DNA of 64,000 bases from Rhodophyticola sp017644125 (GCF_042140125.1 NZ_CP159473.1), one strand, 5' to 3'; counted from the stretch's first letter, positions 15,789 through 25,559 are shown. Numbers and translations are program-made. Notes: generated by a model not told the origin, from the letters alone.

Positions 15789-16175
15789 GTGCCGCGGCTG
15801 GCCACGATCACCCTGCTGGTGCCGGATTACGACGCGGGCCTTGCGTTTTTCGTGGGCGGCCTCGGCTGGACCTGCACCGCGGACGAGGATCAGGGCCGCA
15901 AGCGATGGGTGACCGTTTCCGCTGACCCGGAGGGCGGTGCTGCGCTGCTCCTCTCCGAGGCGACGACACCGCTCCAGACCCGGACCATCGGCGCGCAGAC
16001 CGGCGACCGGGTGGCGTTTTTCCTTGAAACCGATGATTTCGGGCGCGACGCGGCCCGGATCACCGCCGCCGGCGGCACGTTCCTCGAAGCGCCGCGGCAG
16101 GAACCCTATGGCACCGTCGCGCAATGGCGCGATCCGTTCGGCAATCTGTGGGATTTGCTTCAGCGCGTGGGCTGA
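15789..16175 (+). CDS. VOC (glyoxalase/bleomycin-resistance fold) protein
   Basis: 128-aa vicinal-oxygen-chelate protein. Single betaalphabetabetabeta-type domain: LATITLLVPDYDAGLAFFVG at the start, AFFLETDDFGRDAARITAAG in the middle and YGTVAQWRDPFGNLWDLLQ at the end, the last being the typical family terminus. GTG start three bases after the bpt stop, so it is probably translated from the bpt mRNA. No substrate can be assigned. Confidence 0.87.
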   Translation: MPRLATITLLVPDYDAGLAFFVGGLGWTCTADEDQGRKRWVTVSADPEGGAALLLSEATTPLQTRTIGAQTGDRVAFFLETDDFGRDAARITAAGGTFLEAPRQEPYGTVAQWRDPFGNLWDLLQRVG

Positions 16176-16266
16176 CGCACCCTTGCCATCTTGGGCAAAG
16201 CGATCTTGCGAGGCCAGCGCGTCTGTCCTTTATCCCCTGGCCGTCTCGCATCCTGGCGAGACCCCG

Positions 16267-16304
16267 AAACCAAACGGGCCGGACGCCTCCCCACGCCCGG
16301 CCCG
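16267..16304 (-). terminator. Probable terminator of dctPQM
   Basis: On the minus strand an 8-bp stem CGGGCCGG / CCGGCCCG (16297-16304 with 16275-16282), 14-base loop, is followed by TTTGGTTT. It lies 26 bp beyond the dctM stop. The U tract is interrupted, so termination may be partial, which would fit a second minus-strand terminator at 14899. Confidence 0.5.
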
Positions 16305-16329
16305 GTGCCGCCTTGATGCCGATCTCGGA

Positions 16330-18687
16330 TCAGGGCAGCAGGTCCGGCACGATCGTCACGATCCCCGGGAACAGCCAGAGCAGCGCCAACCCGATCACCT
16401 GGATCCCCACGAACGGAATGACACCGCGGTAGATATGCCCCGTTGTCACCGATTTCGGCGCCACGCCGCGCAGGTAGAAGAGCGCGAAGCCGAAAGGTGG
16501 CGTCAGAAACGAGGTCTGCAGGTTCACCGCGATCATGATCGTCACCCATTTCGGATCGAGCGTACCGCCATAGATGACCGGCCCCACGATCGGGATCACG
16601 ATGTAGATGATCTCCAGGAAGTCGAGCACGAAGCCCAGGATGAACAGGATCAGCATCACCAGCAGGAACACCACCATCTCGTTGTCGAAGGCGCGCAGGA
16701 ACTGCTGGATGTAATGCTCCCCCCCGAAGGAGATCAGCACGAGGTTCAGAAGCTGTGAGCCGATCAGGATGGTGAAGACCATTGAGGTGACCTTGGCCGT
16801 TTCCCGCACCACGGGGCCCAGAACGCTGGTCCGGAACAGCACCCAACAACTGAACAGCAGGCCGAAGAAGGCGAAGTGATAGGCGCCCTGGGCCACGATA
16901 TAGGCCACCCAATCGGCAAAGGGCACGCTTTCGCGCGTGATCCGCAGGTCGAAGTTCACGCCCACGATGATCATGATCACGAGGGCGAAGCTGGCCCAGA
17001 TCACGATCTTGGATTTGCCGTTCTCCTCCTTCAGCTTGCGATAGGCCGCGAGCATGATGGCACCCGCCGCGCCAAGCGCCGCCGCCGGCGTCGGGTTGGT
17101 GATCCCGCCCAGAATGGAGCCCAGAACCGCCACGATCAAGACCAGCGGCGGGAAGACGACGCGCAACAGCTCGTTCTTGGACAGTCGCATCATCGCGACA
17201 CGGCAGCCGTAAAGCGTGAGCAGCGTGGGAATTGCCAGGATCATGAAGGTGGCGCCCGGGCCGGTCAGGGGCCCGATCAGCAGGATATCGGCCAGCAGTG
17301 CCAGCACGATGCCACCCCCGCCGATGATCAGCGGCATCGGATCGCCGGAGGGCGATACACCGCGCGCGATGATCAGCACCAGAGCGAGCAGCGTAAACAT
17401 GACCGCGACCCCGGTGCCGATGGGCGCGGCATTGGCCAGCACATCGGCGCGCGCCGCGATCATTTCCTCTTCGGTGAGTTCGACGGCCCGGTCGCCATCG
17501 GTCCCGGCCTCGACCTGAGCGGCGCGTTGCGCGACCGCCTCATCCCAGGCCTCCTGCCCGTGCAGATCGATCATCGCGGCCTGACACTGTTCGGAGACGT
17601 TGGTCCGCAGGGCGGGGCCGGCTTCCCGCTCGGCATAGTCGGAGACGAAGATCGTCTGGCTGCCCACAAGGCCGGCGGACCCGGCCAGAACCATGGCCAC
17701 GATCAGTGCGACCGGCGCCGCCAGATACCAAGTCAGCGCTTCGTTGCGGGTGACCGGCTCGCTGTTGCTGCCGCCTTCGATAACCACCGGCGGTGCCGCG
17801 GAGGGTTTGACCAGCGCGAAGCCGAAGGCATAGGCGCCGTAGAGGAACGCCAGGAACAGACCCGGCAAAAGCGCCGCCTGGAACAGGGTGCCCACCGACA
17901 GGACCGCCGGTTCGCCCAGGAAGGTCAGCGCGTCGGAACAGCCCGCAAGCTGCGCGCGGGTTTCCTGACCGGTCGCATAGAGGTCGCCCACGAGCGTGCC
18001 CAGAAGAACGATGACGATGGAGGGCGGGATGATCTGGCCCAACGTGCCCGAGGCCGCGATGACGCCGGTGGCGAGTTCGGGCGAATAATTGTTGCGCAGC
18101 ATCGTCGGCAGGGCCAGCAGGCCCATGGTCACCACGGTGGCGCCGACAATCCCGGTGGAGGCGGCGAGGAAGGCGCCCACGATCACGATGGAAACCGCGA
18201 GGCCGCCGGGCAGCGGGCCGAAGACGCGGGCCATGGTGGTGAGCAGGTCTTCGGCGATCTTGGAGCGTTCCAGCGTGATGCCCATCATCACGAACATCAG
18301 AACCGCCAGCAGGGTTTCGATGCTCTGGCCCGCGATCACCCGCTCGTTCATCCGGTTGACGATGAAGGAAATGTTCCGGTCCATCGCCTGTTCCCAGCCG
18401 CCGGGAAACAGGGCCTCTTCGATCCGGGGCAATTCGGGGTATCGGAAGACCGATATGGCGTCCCGCGCCACCCCCTCGGCCACCAGCGCGGAGTATTCGG
18501 CCGAGCTTGTGTCGATGGCCTGATGGATCAGGAGCCCCGCACTGTCGAGCGCAGCGATGATCGCGAAGGAAATGACCCCGGCCCCGCCGATGGCGAAGGC
18601 CACCGGAAAGCCGGTCATGATCCCTGCGAAGAGTGTCAGGAAGACGATGATCAGTCCGATCTCGACTCCATCCAATCCGAAAAGCAT
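16330..18687 (-). CDS. dctM: TRAP transporter large membrane subunit (DctM), extended
   Basis: Membrane-translocation subunit of a tripartite sodium-coupled solute importer. Core DctM signatures are FLAASTGIVGATVVTMGLLA and TGVIAASGTLGQIIPPSIVI, with GGITNPTPAAALGAAGAIML later. At 785 aa it is nearly twice the usual about 430. It carries a soluble insert at about residues 55-105 and a long middle insertion (about 300-500) with additional membrane helices plus a charged, Glu/Ala-rich loop. Last gene of dctPQM. The large form is known in the mannitol/chloroaromatic-type TRAP group, whose naming does not establish substrate. Confidence 0.93.
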   Translation of the reverse strand: MLFGLDGVEIGLIIVFLTLFAGIMTGFPVAFAIGGAGVISFAIIAALDSAGLLIHQAIDTSSAEYSALVAEGVARDAISVFRYPELPRIEEALFPGGWEQAMDRNISFIVNRMNERVIAGQSIETLLAVLMFVMMGITLERSKIAEDLLTTMARVFGPLPGGLAVSIVIVGAFLAASTGIVGATVVTMGLLALPTMLRNNYSPELATGVIAASGTLGQIIPPSIVIVLLGTLVGDLYATGQETRAQLAGCSDALTFLGEPAVLSVGTLFQAALLPGLFLAFLYGAYAFGFALVKPSAAPPVVIEGGSNSEPVTRNEALTWYLAAPVALIVAMVLAGSAGLVGSQTIFVSDYAEREAGPALRTNVSEQCQAAMIDLHGQEAWDEAVAQRAAQVEAGTDGDRAVELTEEEMIAARADVLANAAPIGTGVAVMFTLLALVLIIARGVSPSGDPMPLIIGGGGIVLALLADILLIGPLTGPGATFMILAIPTLLTLYGCRVAMMRLSKNELLRVVFPPLVLIVAVLGSILGGITNPTPAAALGAAGAIMLAAYRKLKEENGKSKIVIWASFALVIMIIVGVNFDLRITRESVPFADWVAYIVAQGAYHFAFFGLLFSCWVLFRTSVLGPVVRETAKVTSMVFTILIGSQLLNLVLISFGGEHYIQQFLRAFDNEMVVFLLVMLILFILGFVLDFLEIIYIVIPIVGPVIYGGTLDPKWVTIMIAVNLQTSFLTPPFGFALFYLRGVAPKSVTTGHIYRGVIPFVGIQVIGLALLWLFPGIVTIVPDLLP

Positions 18688-18735
18688 GTGCTTATGTCCC
18701 TTTGCTGCGTGCGTCTTTGGCGTCGTCGTTACGGA

Positions 18736-19647
18736 TCAGGTCGAGCCCGAGTGAATCGCGTGTTCGAGGTCTTCGGCCTCGTCACCGGTGGTGTCGTAAT
18801 CGGCATACTTGCCCGCGCTCTCCTCGCCTTCGATCCATTCGAGGTAGGAGCGCCAGAAAAACGCGATGGCCTGCAGGAACACCATGACGCAGAACGCCAC
18901 GATCAGGATCTTGAACAGGAAATACGCGTTGAAGCCGTTCGGGCTGAAACCGATCGTCTCGACATTCCAGCGGAAGATGCGGGCCTGCATCAGCATCCGG
19001 TCGAGATCGCTGGTGGCGGTCACCGTGGGCGTCATCAGGTGGCGCCACATGAAGAACCAGGCGTAGAGATAGGTGATGGTGATCGCCGGGATCATGAAGA
19101 ACAGGCTGCCGAACATGTCGATCACGCGCCGCGTGCGGTGACTGACGGCGGAATAGACCAGATCGACGCGGACATGGCTGCCCTGCGCAAAGGTGTAGGA
19201 CACGCAGAGGCAGACAACGATGGCATTGTAGAGCTTCAGCTCCTCGCCCCACCAGCTGAGATCTTGCGAAAACGCGGTGCCGAGCGGGCCGATCTGGATT
19301 TCCGCGACCCGGAAAATGCGCTGCAGGAACACGATCATGACCTGCTGGAGGACCATCAGCAGGCCGGCCCAGGCCGCGAACCGGCCAACGCCGTTCGCAA
19401 AGGCCTCCAGCCCGCGCACGCAGGTCCAGAGAATTTCGCGCTTCCAGGCCATGCCGAGCGCGGTGATCACGGCGAAGGCGGTCATGACCACGAAGAAGAA
19501 TTCGACCGAAGCCCCGTAATAGATGAAGCGCATCACCGCTTCGGGGTTGGACCAGTTCAGCCAGTCGCCGGGGTTCGTGATCGCAAGGAACAGATGGTAC
19601 GGCGCCAGAGCGATATTCTGCAGCACCCAGACGATGAAGTCGATCAT
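18736..19647 (-). CDS. dctQ: TRAP transporter small membrane subunit (DctQ)
   Basis: Small membrane subunit of the TRAP importer, 303 aa from the ATG at 19647 (MIDFIVWVLQNIALAPYHLF), which has a G-rich stretch upstream; an in-frame ATG at 19695 is less likely. Four or more helices are visible, with the DctQ-type block YTFAQGSHVRVDLVYSAVS (the conserved Gly-His-Val-Arg-Val-Asp pattern). It is longer than the usual 160-200 aa, matching the enlarged DctM. Lies 48 bp before dctM and 123 bp after dctP on the minus strand. Confidence 0.92.
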   Translation of the reverse strand: MIDFIVWVLQNIALAPYHLFLAITNPGDWLNWSNPEAVMRFIYYGASVEFFFVVMTAFAVITALGMAWKREILWTCVRGLEAFANGVGRFAAWAGLLMVLQQVMIVFLQRIFRVAEIQIGPLGTAFSQDLSWWGEELKLYNAIVVCLCVSYTFAQGSHVRVDLVYSAVSHRTRRVIDMFGSLFFMIPAITITYLYAWFFMWRHLMTPTVTATSDLDRMLMQARIFRWNVETIGFSPNGFNAYFLFKILIVAFCVMVFLQAIAFFWRSYLEWIEGEESAGKYADYDTTGDEAEDLEHAIHSGST

Positions 19648-19770
19648 ACGGTTGTCCCCCCCCGAACGCGGCCGGATTGCGGACGCGACGATCATGGCAT
19701 GTCTCGAAGCTGGCCCCGCCCGCCTGGATTACGGGTCGGGCGGGGCCATCATGGTTCCACCTGAGGCGGA

Positions 19771-20859
19771 TTAACCGGCGGCGTTGACCCGGTTACGCTG
19801 ACGCATGTACTCGCCATCGGCGATCTCGTACCAGCCGGCCGATTCTTCCATCGATGCGAAGTAGCTGTTGGCGATTTCCGAATAGATCGGGTCGCCCATG
19901 TTCTCTTCGCGGACCTCGGCGGAGGCACGACCGAACGCATCCCAGACATCGTCGGGGAACTGACGCACCTGCACGCCACCGGCCTGCAGACGGGCGAGGG
20001 CTGCACCGTTTTCGGCCAGCGACAGCGCCGTGTTCTGTGCGTGTGCGGCCTGCGCGGCGACGTTGACGATCGCCTTGTGCTGTTCGCTCAGCTCGTTCCA
20101 GATGTCGAGGTTGAAGCCCAGCGCCAGCGCCGAACCCGGCTCGTGGAAACCGGCGGCGTAGTAGGTGTTGGTGACCTCCTGGAAGCCCATGCGCTCGTCC
20201 GCATAGGGGCCGATCCACTCGGCGCCGTCGATCTGGCCGCTTGCCAGCGCCTGATAGATCTCCCCGCCGGGGATGTTCTGAACCGAGGCGCCGAGGCGAC
20301 CGAGAACCTGACCGCCCTGCCCCGGCATCCGGAACCGCAGACCCTGCAGGTCTTCCGCCGAGGTGATCTCGATATTGTACCAGCCGCCGGGCTGCATCGC
20401 GGTCATGCCGCACATGATCGGCTTGAGGTTGAACAGCGACGACAGGTTGTCATGCAGGTCCTGACCGCCACGGCGATAGTACCAGTTGGCCATTTCCTGC
20501 GCCGTCATGCCGAAGGGCACGGAGGTGAAGAAGGCGAAAGCCGGGTGCTGGTTCAGGAAGTAGTATTCCGCGGAATGGTAGACATCCGCCTGACCCGAAG
20601 ACACGGCGTCGAACACTTCGAACGCGCCGACGAGGCTGCCCGCGGGCATCTTGTTGAAGCTCAGCGCGCCATCGGTCATCGCGGTGATGTAGTCGATGGC
20701 CAGCTGTGCCGCATCGTCGAAGATGGCGAAGCCATCCGGCACGGACGTGACCATGGTCAGTGTCCGGTTGCCCTGCGCGTAGGCCGGTGCGGCCAGCGTT
20801 GTCGATGCCGCTGCCGCGCCACCAAGTGCAGACGTTCTCAAGAAAGAACGACGATCCAT
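19771..20859 (-). CDS. dctP: TRAP transporter periplasmic binding protein (DctP)
   Basis: Periplasmic solute receptor of 362 aa. The N-terminus MDRRSFLRTSALGGAAAAST is a twin-arginine-type signal, cleaved near AYAQG. The ligand-site region is visible as LRFRMPGQGGQVLGRLGASV (conserved Arg) and SGQIDGAEWIGPYADERMGF. These features resemble the TakP branch, where 2-keto acids are bound together with sodium; substrate is inferred only from resemblance. First gene of dctPQM. Upstream there is a 9-bp inverted repeat (20885-20907) and an AT-rich promoter region. Confidence 0.93.
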   Translation of the reverse strand: MDRRSFLRTSALGGAAAASTTLAAPAYAQGNRTLTMVTSVPDGFAIFDDAAQLAIDYITAMTDGALSFNKMPAGSLVGAFEVFDAVSSGQADVYHSAEYYFLNQHPAFAFFTSVPFGMTAQEMANWYYRRGGQDLHDNLSSLFNLKPIMCGMTAMQPGGWYNIEITSAEDLQGLRFRMPGQGGQVLGRLGASVQNIPGGEIYQALASGQIDGAEWIGPYADERMGFQEVTNTYYAAGFHEPGSALALGFNLDIWNELSEQHKAIVNVAAQAAHAQNTALSLAENGAALARLQAGGVQVRQFPDDVWDAFGRASAEVREENMGDPIYSEIANSYFASMEESAGWYEIADGEYMRQRNRVNAAG

Positions 20860-20884
20860 ATGGTATCCTCCCCATTCGGAATTG

Positions 20885-20907
20885 CCGCTATCCCCCTCGG
20901 ATAGCGG
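20885..20907. promoter_or_regulatory. Inverted repeat in the dctP 5' region
   Basis: Exact 9-bp arms CCGCTATCC (20885-20893) and GGATAGCGG (20899-20907) around CCCTC, centred about 37 bp upstream of the dctP start. An operator or leader hairpin of the transporter operon (inference). Confidence 0.5.
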
Positions 20908-21393
20908 ATTATTGGTTCATGGTGACCGCACGTTAGCGAAGCCGTGGGTCGCAGAAAACAGTTTTCAACTCGAAACACGGTTTTTTGTCAAATTTTTTTA
21001 CCAAAATCGGCTTTTGGGCGGATTTTCCACCTCAGGTTGCATAACGTTATCGCTAACTCCCGTGGATGCCCGAAAAATTAGCTTCGGGTGCAAGGAATTC
21101 GCGCCGGGATCGGTCGTGACTCGGGGTCTGTCGCCGCCCGGATCGGCCCGGACGCGACCCGTTTGCATGGAAATCACCGGCCTGTCACCGAGGCCCGGGC
21201 GCCGCAGGTCGGGCTACCGGCGGGCGGGATTGCCCCGGCCCCCGGACACCGGCGGGGCCGCGGGTGCGGCGGCCTGCCCCGGATCACGCCCGATACACCG
21301 GTTCGGGCGGCCGCATTGCGGGGAAGAGGCCGTGCGCGCAGCATTCTTGCGCAAAAAATCGCGCCCGAGACAGTTTATTAGCGGAATTGCCTG
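20908..21393. other. Long intergenic region between dctP and the ilv promoter
   Basis: About 490 bp without a supportable gene. The dctP-proximal part (20950-21020) is AT-rich and contains TTGACA on the minus strand (20986-20991), a plausible dctP -35 with only a weak -10 (TTGAAA) 17 bp on. The rest is GC-rich with a short CCCGAA/TTCGGG hairpin at 21069-21088 and no recognised RNA. A 171-codon open frame on the + strand has no ribosome binding site or protein-like composition. Confidence 0.5.
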
Positions 21394-21422
21394 TTGACGC
21401 CTCTGGCACCCGCTCCTAATGT
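21394..21422 (+). promoter_or_regulatory. Probable ilv operon promoter
   Basis: TTGACG (21394-21399), 17-base spacer, TAATGT (21417-21422). Transcription would begin near 21429, some 23 bases before the leader-peptide start, which is the expected geometry for an attenuated operon. The -10 is a weak match. Confidence 0.5.
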
Positions 21423-21451
21423 CCCGCGCAGACGATAACTCAGAGGGTCAC

Positions 21452-21499
21452 ATGACCGGCATTCTCGTACTTGTAGGAAACACGCGCATGGGTCGGTGA
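21452..21499 (+). CDS. ilv leader peptide (attenuator)
   Basis: Fifteen-codon ORF reading MTGILVLVGNTRMGR, preceded by AGAGGG at 21442-21447. Codons 4-8 are Ile-Leu-Val-Leu-Val, the regulatory amino acids of the acetolactate synthase pathway. It ends 25 bases before the 5' arm of the terminator. Ribosome stalling at the branched-chain codons would leave the segment 21484-21492 free to form the antiterminator; full translation to the stop would cover it. Too short for routine gene calling but strongly supported by the surrounding RNA structure. Confidence 0.88.
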   Translation: MTGILVLVGNTRMGR

Positions 21500-21526
21500 C
21501 GACAACCATATCGGTTTCCCATGCGC
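21484..21526 (+). promoter_or_regulatory. ilv antiterminator pairing
   Basis: GCGCATGGG (21484-21492, inside the leader ORF) is exactly complementary to CCCATGCGC (21518-21526). The second arm overlaps the first two bases of the terminator 5' arm (21525-21531), so the two structures compete. Alternative folding is inferred from sequence; not measured. Confidence 0.75.
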
Positions 21527-21550
21527 CCCCGCCGGATCGGGGGCTTTTTT
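21525..21550 (+). terminator. ilv attenuator terminator
   Basis: GCCCCCG (21525-21531) pairs with CGGGGGC (21538-21544) around CCGGAT and is followed by six T residues (21545-21550). A strong intrinsic terminator 53 bp upstream of ilvI, as expected for attenuation control. Confidence 0.88.
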
Positions 21551-21602
21551 ATGCGAGAGTGTCGGCGGACACGCCACACAGACGGTAAAGGACAAGGGCA
21601 AG

Positions 21603-23353
<1,751 letters not shown>

Positions 23354-23357
<4 letters not shown>

Positions 23358-23863
23358 CATCCCGAGCGGCCATATGCGGCGCCGCGCTGGTGGCGTGGCT
23401 CGGGGCCGTGGGCCTTGCCGGGTCAGTCGCGCGGGCCGACACGCCCGGCAGCCTGCACGAGCTTCTGTGCGACCGGACGCTCCATGTCTATTACGGGATC
23501 GGCAACCAGATCGAGTTTCTTGCGGCCAATGGCGACAGCTATTTCTGGCGGCCCGGCAGCGCGGCGGTCATCGTGGGCGCATGGCGCATCGGCGAGACGC
23601 AGCAGGGCGGCGAGGACATCTGTTTCCAATATGCCGAAGGCGCGCTCCACCCGGGCTATGACGGGGAGGAGTTCTGCTTTTCGGGCGACTGGTTTCTGGG
23701 CACCTTTCTCAGGGACGGCCTGCGCGATGGCGACCCCTACAACCTGCGCAGCGGCACCCCGCCCCATGTTCTTGCCGCGCAGCCGCCGCTCGATATCGCC
23801 ACGCTCAGCATGGATTTCCCCGATGACGCGCGCAGCACAAGCTGCAGCGCCAACCTGTCATGA
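23354..23863 (+). CDS. Secreted four-cysteine protein A, embedded in the ilv operon
   Basis: 169-aa exported protein of unknown function, GTG start overlapping the ilvI stop (GTGA). A signal peptide covers residues 1-28 (cleavage near SVARA-DT). The mature part has four cysteines, C39, C90, C108 and C164, spaced 51, 18 and 56 residues apart. Recognisable blocks are GNQIEFLAANGDSYFWRPGS, GAWRIGE, EEFCFSGDW and GLRDGDPYNLRSG. The next ORF is a paralog with the same Cys spacing and the GNQIE, EFCF and RDGDPYNL blocks. Probably a small beta-rich periplasmic domain with two disulfides (inference). No enzyme motif seen. Confidence 0.85.
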
Positions 23864-24390
23864 GCGCCGGTGAGCTTGCCCGTGCGGCGCGGCCGATGCG
23901 CCACCGCGCCCGCCTTGCCGGGATTTTTGCGGCCGCTCTCACCGCCCTGCCCGCCGGCGCGCAGGACGCGGCCTCGATCCTCGCGCTGATCTGCGGGCGT
24001 ACGGTGCATTACTTCAGCCCCGAGCTTGGCAACCAGATCGAATACACCGCGCCCGACGGCTCCGCCTATCTCTGGCATAGCGGCAACGAGGGTCTGGTGC
24101 TGGGCACCTGGGAGGTCACGGAGATCACGCCCGATATCGGGGAGGTCTGCTATGTCTATCGTCCGGGCTCGTTCGGCGCGGACGATCCGGGTTCGGAATT
24201 CTGCTTCGACTGGGAGATGCTGATCTCGGATGTGCCGCAAGATGGTGTGCGCGACGGCGACCCCTACAATCTCGCCTCCGGCCTGCGCCCGTTCGCCCTG
24301 CCCTTCACCCGGCCCGTTTCGGTCGCGGCGCTGCGGACCGAGTTTCCCGACCAACCGCCCGAACGGGCCTGCGGCACCTTGATGATGTGA
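23860..24390 (+). CDS. Secreted four-cysteine protein B, paralog of A
   Basis: 176-aa protein whose ATG overlaps the stop of protein A (ATGA at 23860). MRHRARLAGIFAAALTALPA (residues 13-32) is a signal peptide; a start at Met13 (23896) is possible. Cysteines C45, C97, C115 and C171 are spaced 52, 18 and 56, nearly identical to protein A. Shared blocks are GNQIEYTAPDGSAYLWHSGN, GTWEVTE, SEFCFDWEM and GVRDGDPYNLASG. It ends 70 bp before ilvH. Tandem duplication inside an amino-acid biosynthesis operon; function unknown. I do not recognise the family. Confidence 0.85.
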   Translation: MSAGELARAARPMRHRARLAGIFAAALTALPAGAQDAASILALICGRTVHYFSPELGNQIEYTAPDGSAYLWHSGNEGLVLGTWEVTEITPDIGEVCYVYRPGSFGADDPGSEFCFDWEMLISDVPQDGVRDGDPYNLASGLRPFALPFTRPVSVAALRTEFPDQPPERACGTLMM

Positions 24391-24460
24391 CCGCCCCGCA
24401 AGATTGCCGGCCCCTCGGGGCCGCGCGCCCACAAGACCCACCAAGGATGGAAGCCCGAAC

Positions 24461-25021
24461 ATGTCCCCGCTGAAAATCGAACAAGGCGCCAGCAGCCATT
24501 CCGCCTATGACCTTCGCAGCCATATGTCCGACGAGATCGAGACCCATACGCTGGCCGTCCTGGTCACCAACGAGGCCGGCGTTCTGGCCCGCGTCATCGG
24601 CCTGTTCTCGGGCCGCGGCTACAATATCGACAGCCTGACCGTGGCCGAGGTGGACCATGAAGGCCATCGCAGCCGCATCACCATCGTGACCAGCGGCACG
24701 CCGCAAGTGATCCAGCAGATCAAGATGCAGCTGGAACGCATGGTGCCCGTCCACGAGGTCTCGGACCTGTCGGTCGAAGGCGCCTTCGTCAGCCGTGAAC
24801 TGGCGCTGATCAAGGTGATGGGCAAGGGCGAGGCCCGGGTGGAGGCGTTGCGGATTGCCGAGATCTTCCGCGCCAATGTGGTGGATTCGACGCTGGAAAG
24901 CTTTGTTTTCGAGATCACCGGCACGCCGGACAAGATCGACGCCTTTTGCGAACTGATGCGTCCGCTTGGCGATGTGCGTCTGGCCCGGACGGGCGTGGCG
25001 GCAATCGCGCGCGGGGTCTGA
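24461..25021 (+). CDS. ilvH: Acetolactate synthase regulatory subunit
   Basis: Small subunit that activates the large subunit and confers valine feedback inhibition. The 186-aa product starts at 24461 (MSPLKIEQGASSHSAYDLRS) behind AAGGA; the open frame further upstream lacks a start signal. The N-terminal ACT domain is clear: HTLAVLVTNEAGVLARVIGL then FSGRGYNIDSLTVAEVD. A second ACT-like C-terminal domain follows (KIDAFCELMRPLGDVRLAR). Separated from ilvI by the two secreted ORFs (about 1.1 kb). Confidence 0.96.
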   Translation: MSPLKIEQGASSHSAYDLRSHMSDEIETHTLAVLVTNEAGVLARVIGLFSGRGYNIDSLTVAEVDHEGHRSRITIVTSGTPQVIQQIKMQLERMVPVHEVSDLSVEGAFVSRELALIKVMGKGEARVEALRIAEIFRANVVDSTLESFVFEITGTPDKIDAFCELMRPLGDVRLARTGVAAIARGV

Positions 25022-25044
25022 GCCGCGCTGGTTCGCCCGGCGAC

Positions 25045-25064
25045 CCCGAAACGACATTTTCGGG
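25045..25064 (+). terminator. Possible ilvH terminator hairpin
   Basis: CCCGAAA (25045-25051) pairs with TTTCGGG (25058-25064), loop CGACAT, 24 bases after the ilvH stop. No clear U tract follows, so termination is uncertain. Confidence 0.35.
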
Positions 25065-25072
25065 CCGTAATC

Positions 25073-25110
25073 GGGCCGGTCCCGTCGGTCGGAACCGGCC
25101 CCTGTGATTA
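25073..25110. repeat. Left copy of an imperfect repeat bracketing the EF-hand gene
   Basis: Contains GGGCCGGTCC, nine bases, then GAACCGGCCCCTGTGATTA. The right copy at 25531-25559 has the same two blocks (second block 16 of 19 identical) without the nine-base spacer. Both sit just outside the EF-hand gene. The block GAACCGGC recurs at 25111 and inverted at 25142. Confidence 0.55.
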
Positions 25111-25149
25111 GAACCGGCGCAGCCGAGGCATAAACAGCCGCGCCGGTTC
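25111..25149. repeat. 10-bp inverted repeat downstream of the EF-hand gene
   Basis: GAACCGGCGC (25111-25120) and GCGCCGGTTC (25140-25149) are exact complements with a 19-base loop. On the minus strand it lies about 60 bp after the EF-hand stop and could stabilise or terminate that transcript, though no U tract is seen. Confidence 0.45.
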
Positions 25150-25210
25150 CCGCATGCACCCTGCCCCGGTGGATCGGGGATTACGGGGCGCAGGTACACA
25201 CGTCCCCGCG

Positions 25211-25495
25211 TTAACCTGCGGGAATGATGCCGGCCTCTTGCGCCGCATTCAGTTCATCCGCATCCAGCGCGCCGCTTTCATCGGCGTCCAGCGTGGCGAA
25301 ATCCGTCTCGGTCATGTCGGGCATGGCCATCAACAGCTCGGTATACGAGACCAGCCCGTCGCCATCGGTATCCAGCGACGAGCCCTGGCCCATCGCGTAG
25401 CTTGCGGCAACGAGACCCATGACAAGCGCCAGCGCGCCGAGCCAGAGAGCGAAAGTGCGGCGGCCCGTGGCCTGTTTGATTTGGGGAAAGGTCAT
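25211..25495 (-). CDS. Membrane-anchored EF-hand protein
   Basis: 94-aa protein with one N-terminal membrane segment or uncleaved signal (FALWLGALALVMGLVAASYA, about residues 15-34) and two EF-hand calcium loops, DTDGDGLVSYTE (42-53) and DADESGALDADE (70-81). Both loops keep the acidic ligands at positions 1, 3, 5 and 12. AAAGGAG precedes the ATG at 25495. Likely a periplasmic calcium-binding protein tethered to the inner membrane (inference). Divergent from the sigma-factor gene and bracketed by an imperfect direct repeat. Confidence 0.87.
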   Translation of the reverse strand: MTFPQIKQATGRRTFALWLGALALVMGLVAASYAMGQGSSLDTDGDGLVSYTELLMAMPDMTETDFATLDADESGALDADELNAAQEAGIIPAG

Positions 25496-25530
25496 CCGTG
25501 TCGTCTCCTTTGAGAACAGTTGGGTTTCGA

Positions 25531-25559
25531 GGGCCGGTCCGAACCGGCACCCGTGGTTA
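25531..25559. repeat. Right copy of the repeat bracketing the EF-hand gene
   Basis: GGGCCGGTCC then GAACCGGCACCCGTGGTTA, matching the copy at 25073-25110. It lies 36 bp upstream of the EF-hand start, in the divergent promoter region. The remaining 230 bp up to the sigma-factor start hold nothing else I can identify. Confidence 0.55.

Noticed and set aside
16876..19764. 962-codon open frame on the + strand across dctM and dctQ
   Set aside because: His/Asp/Gln-rich shadow of membrane-protein genes; no start signal or domain.
20882..21397. 171-codon open frame between dctP and the ilv leader
   Set aside because: No ribosome binding site, basic low-complexity C-terminus, and it overlaps the proposed dctP and ilv promoter sequences.
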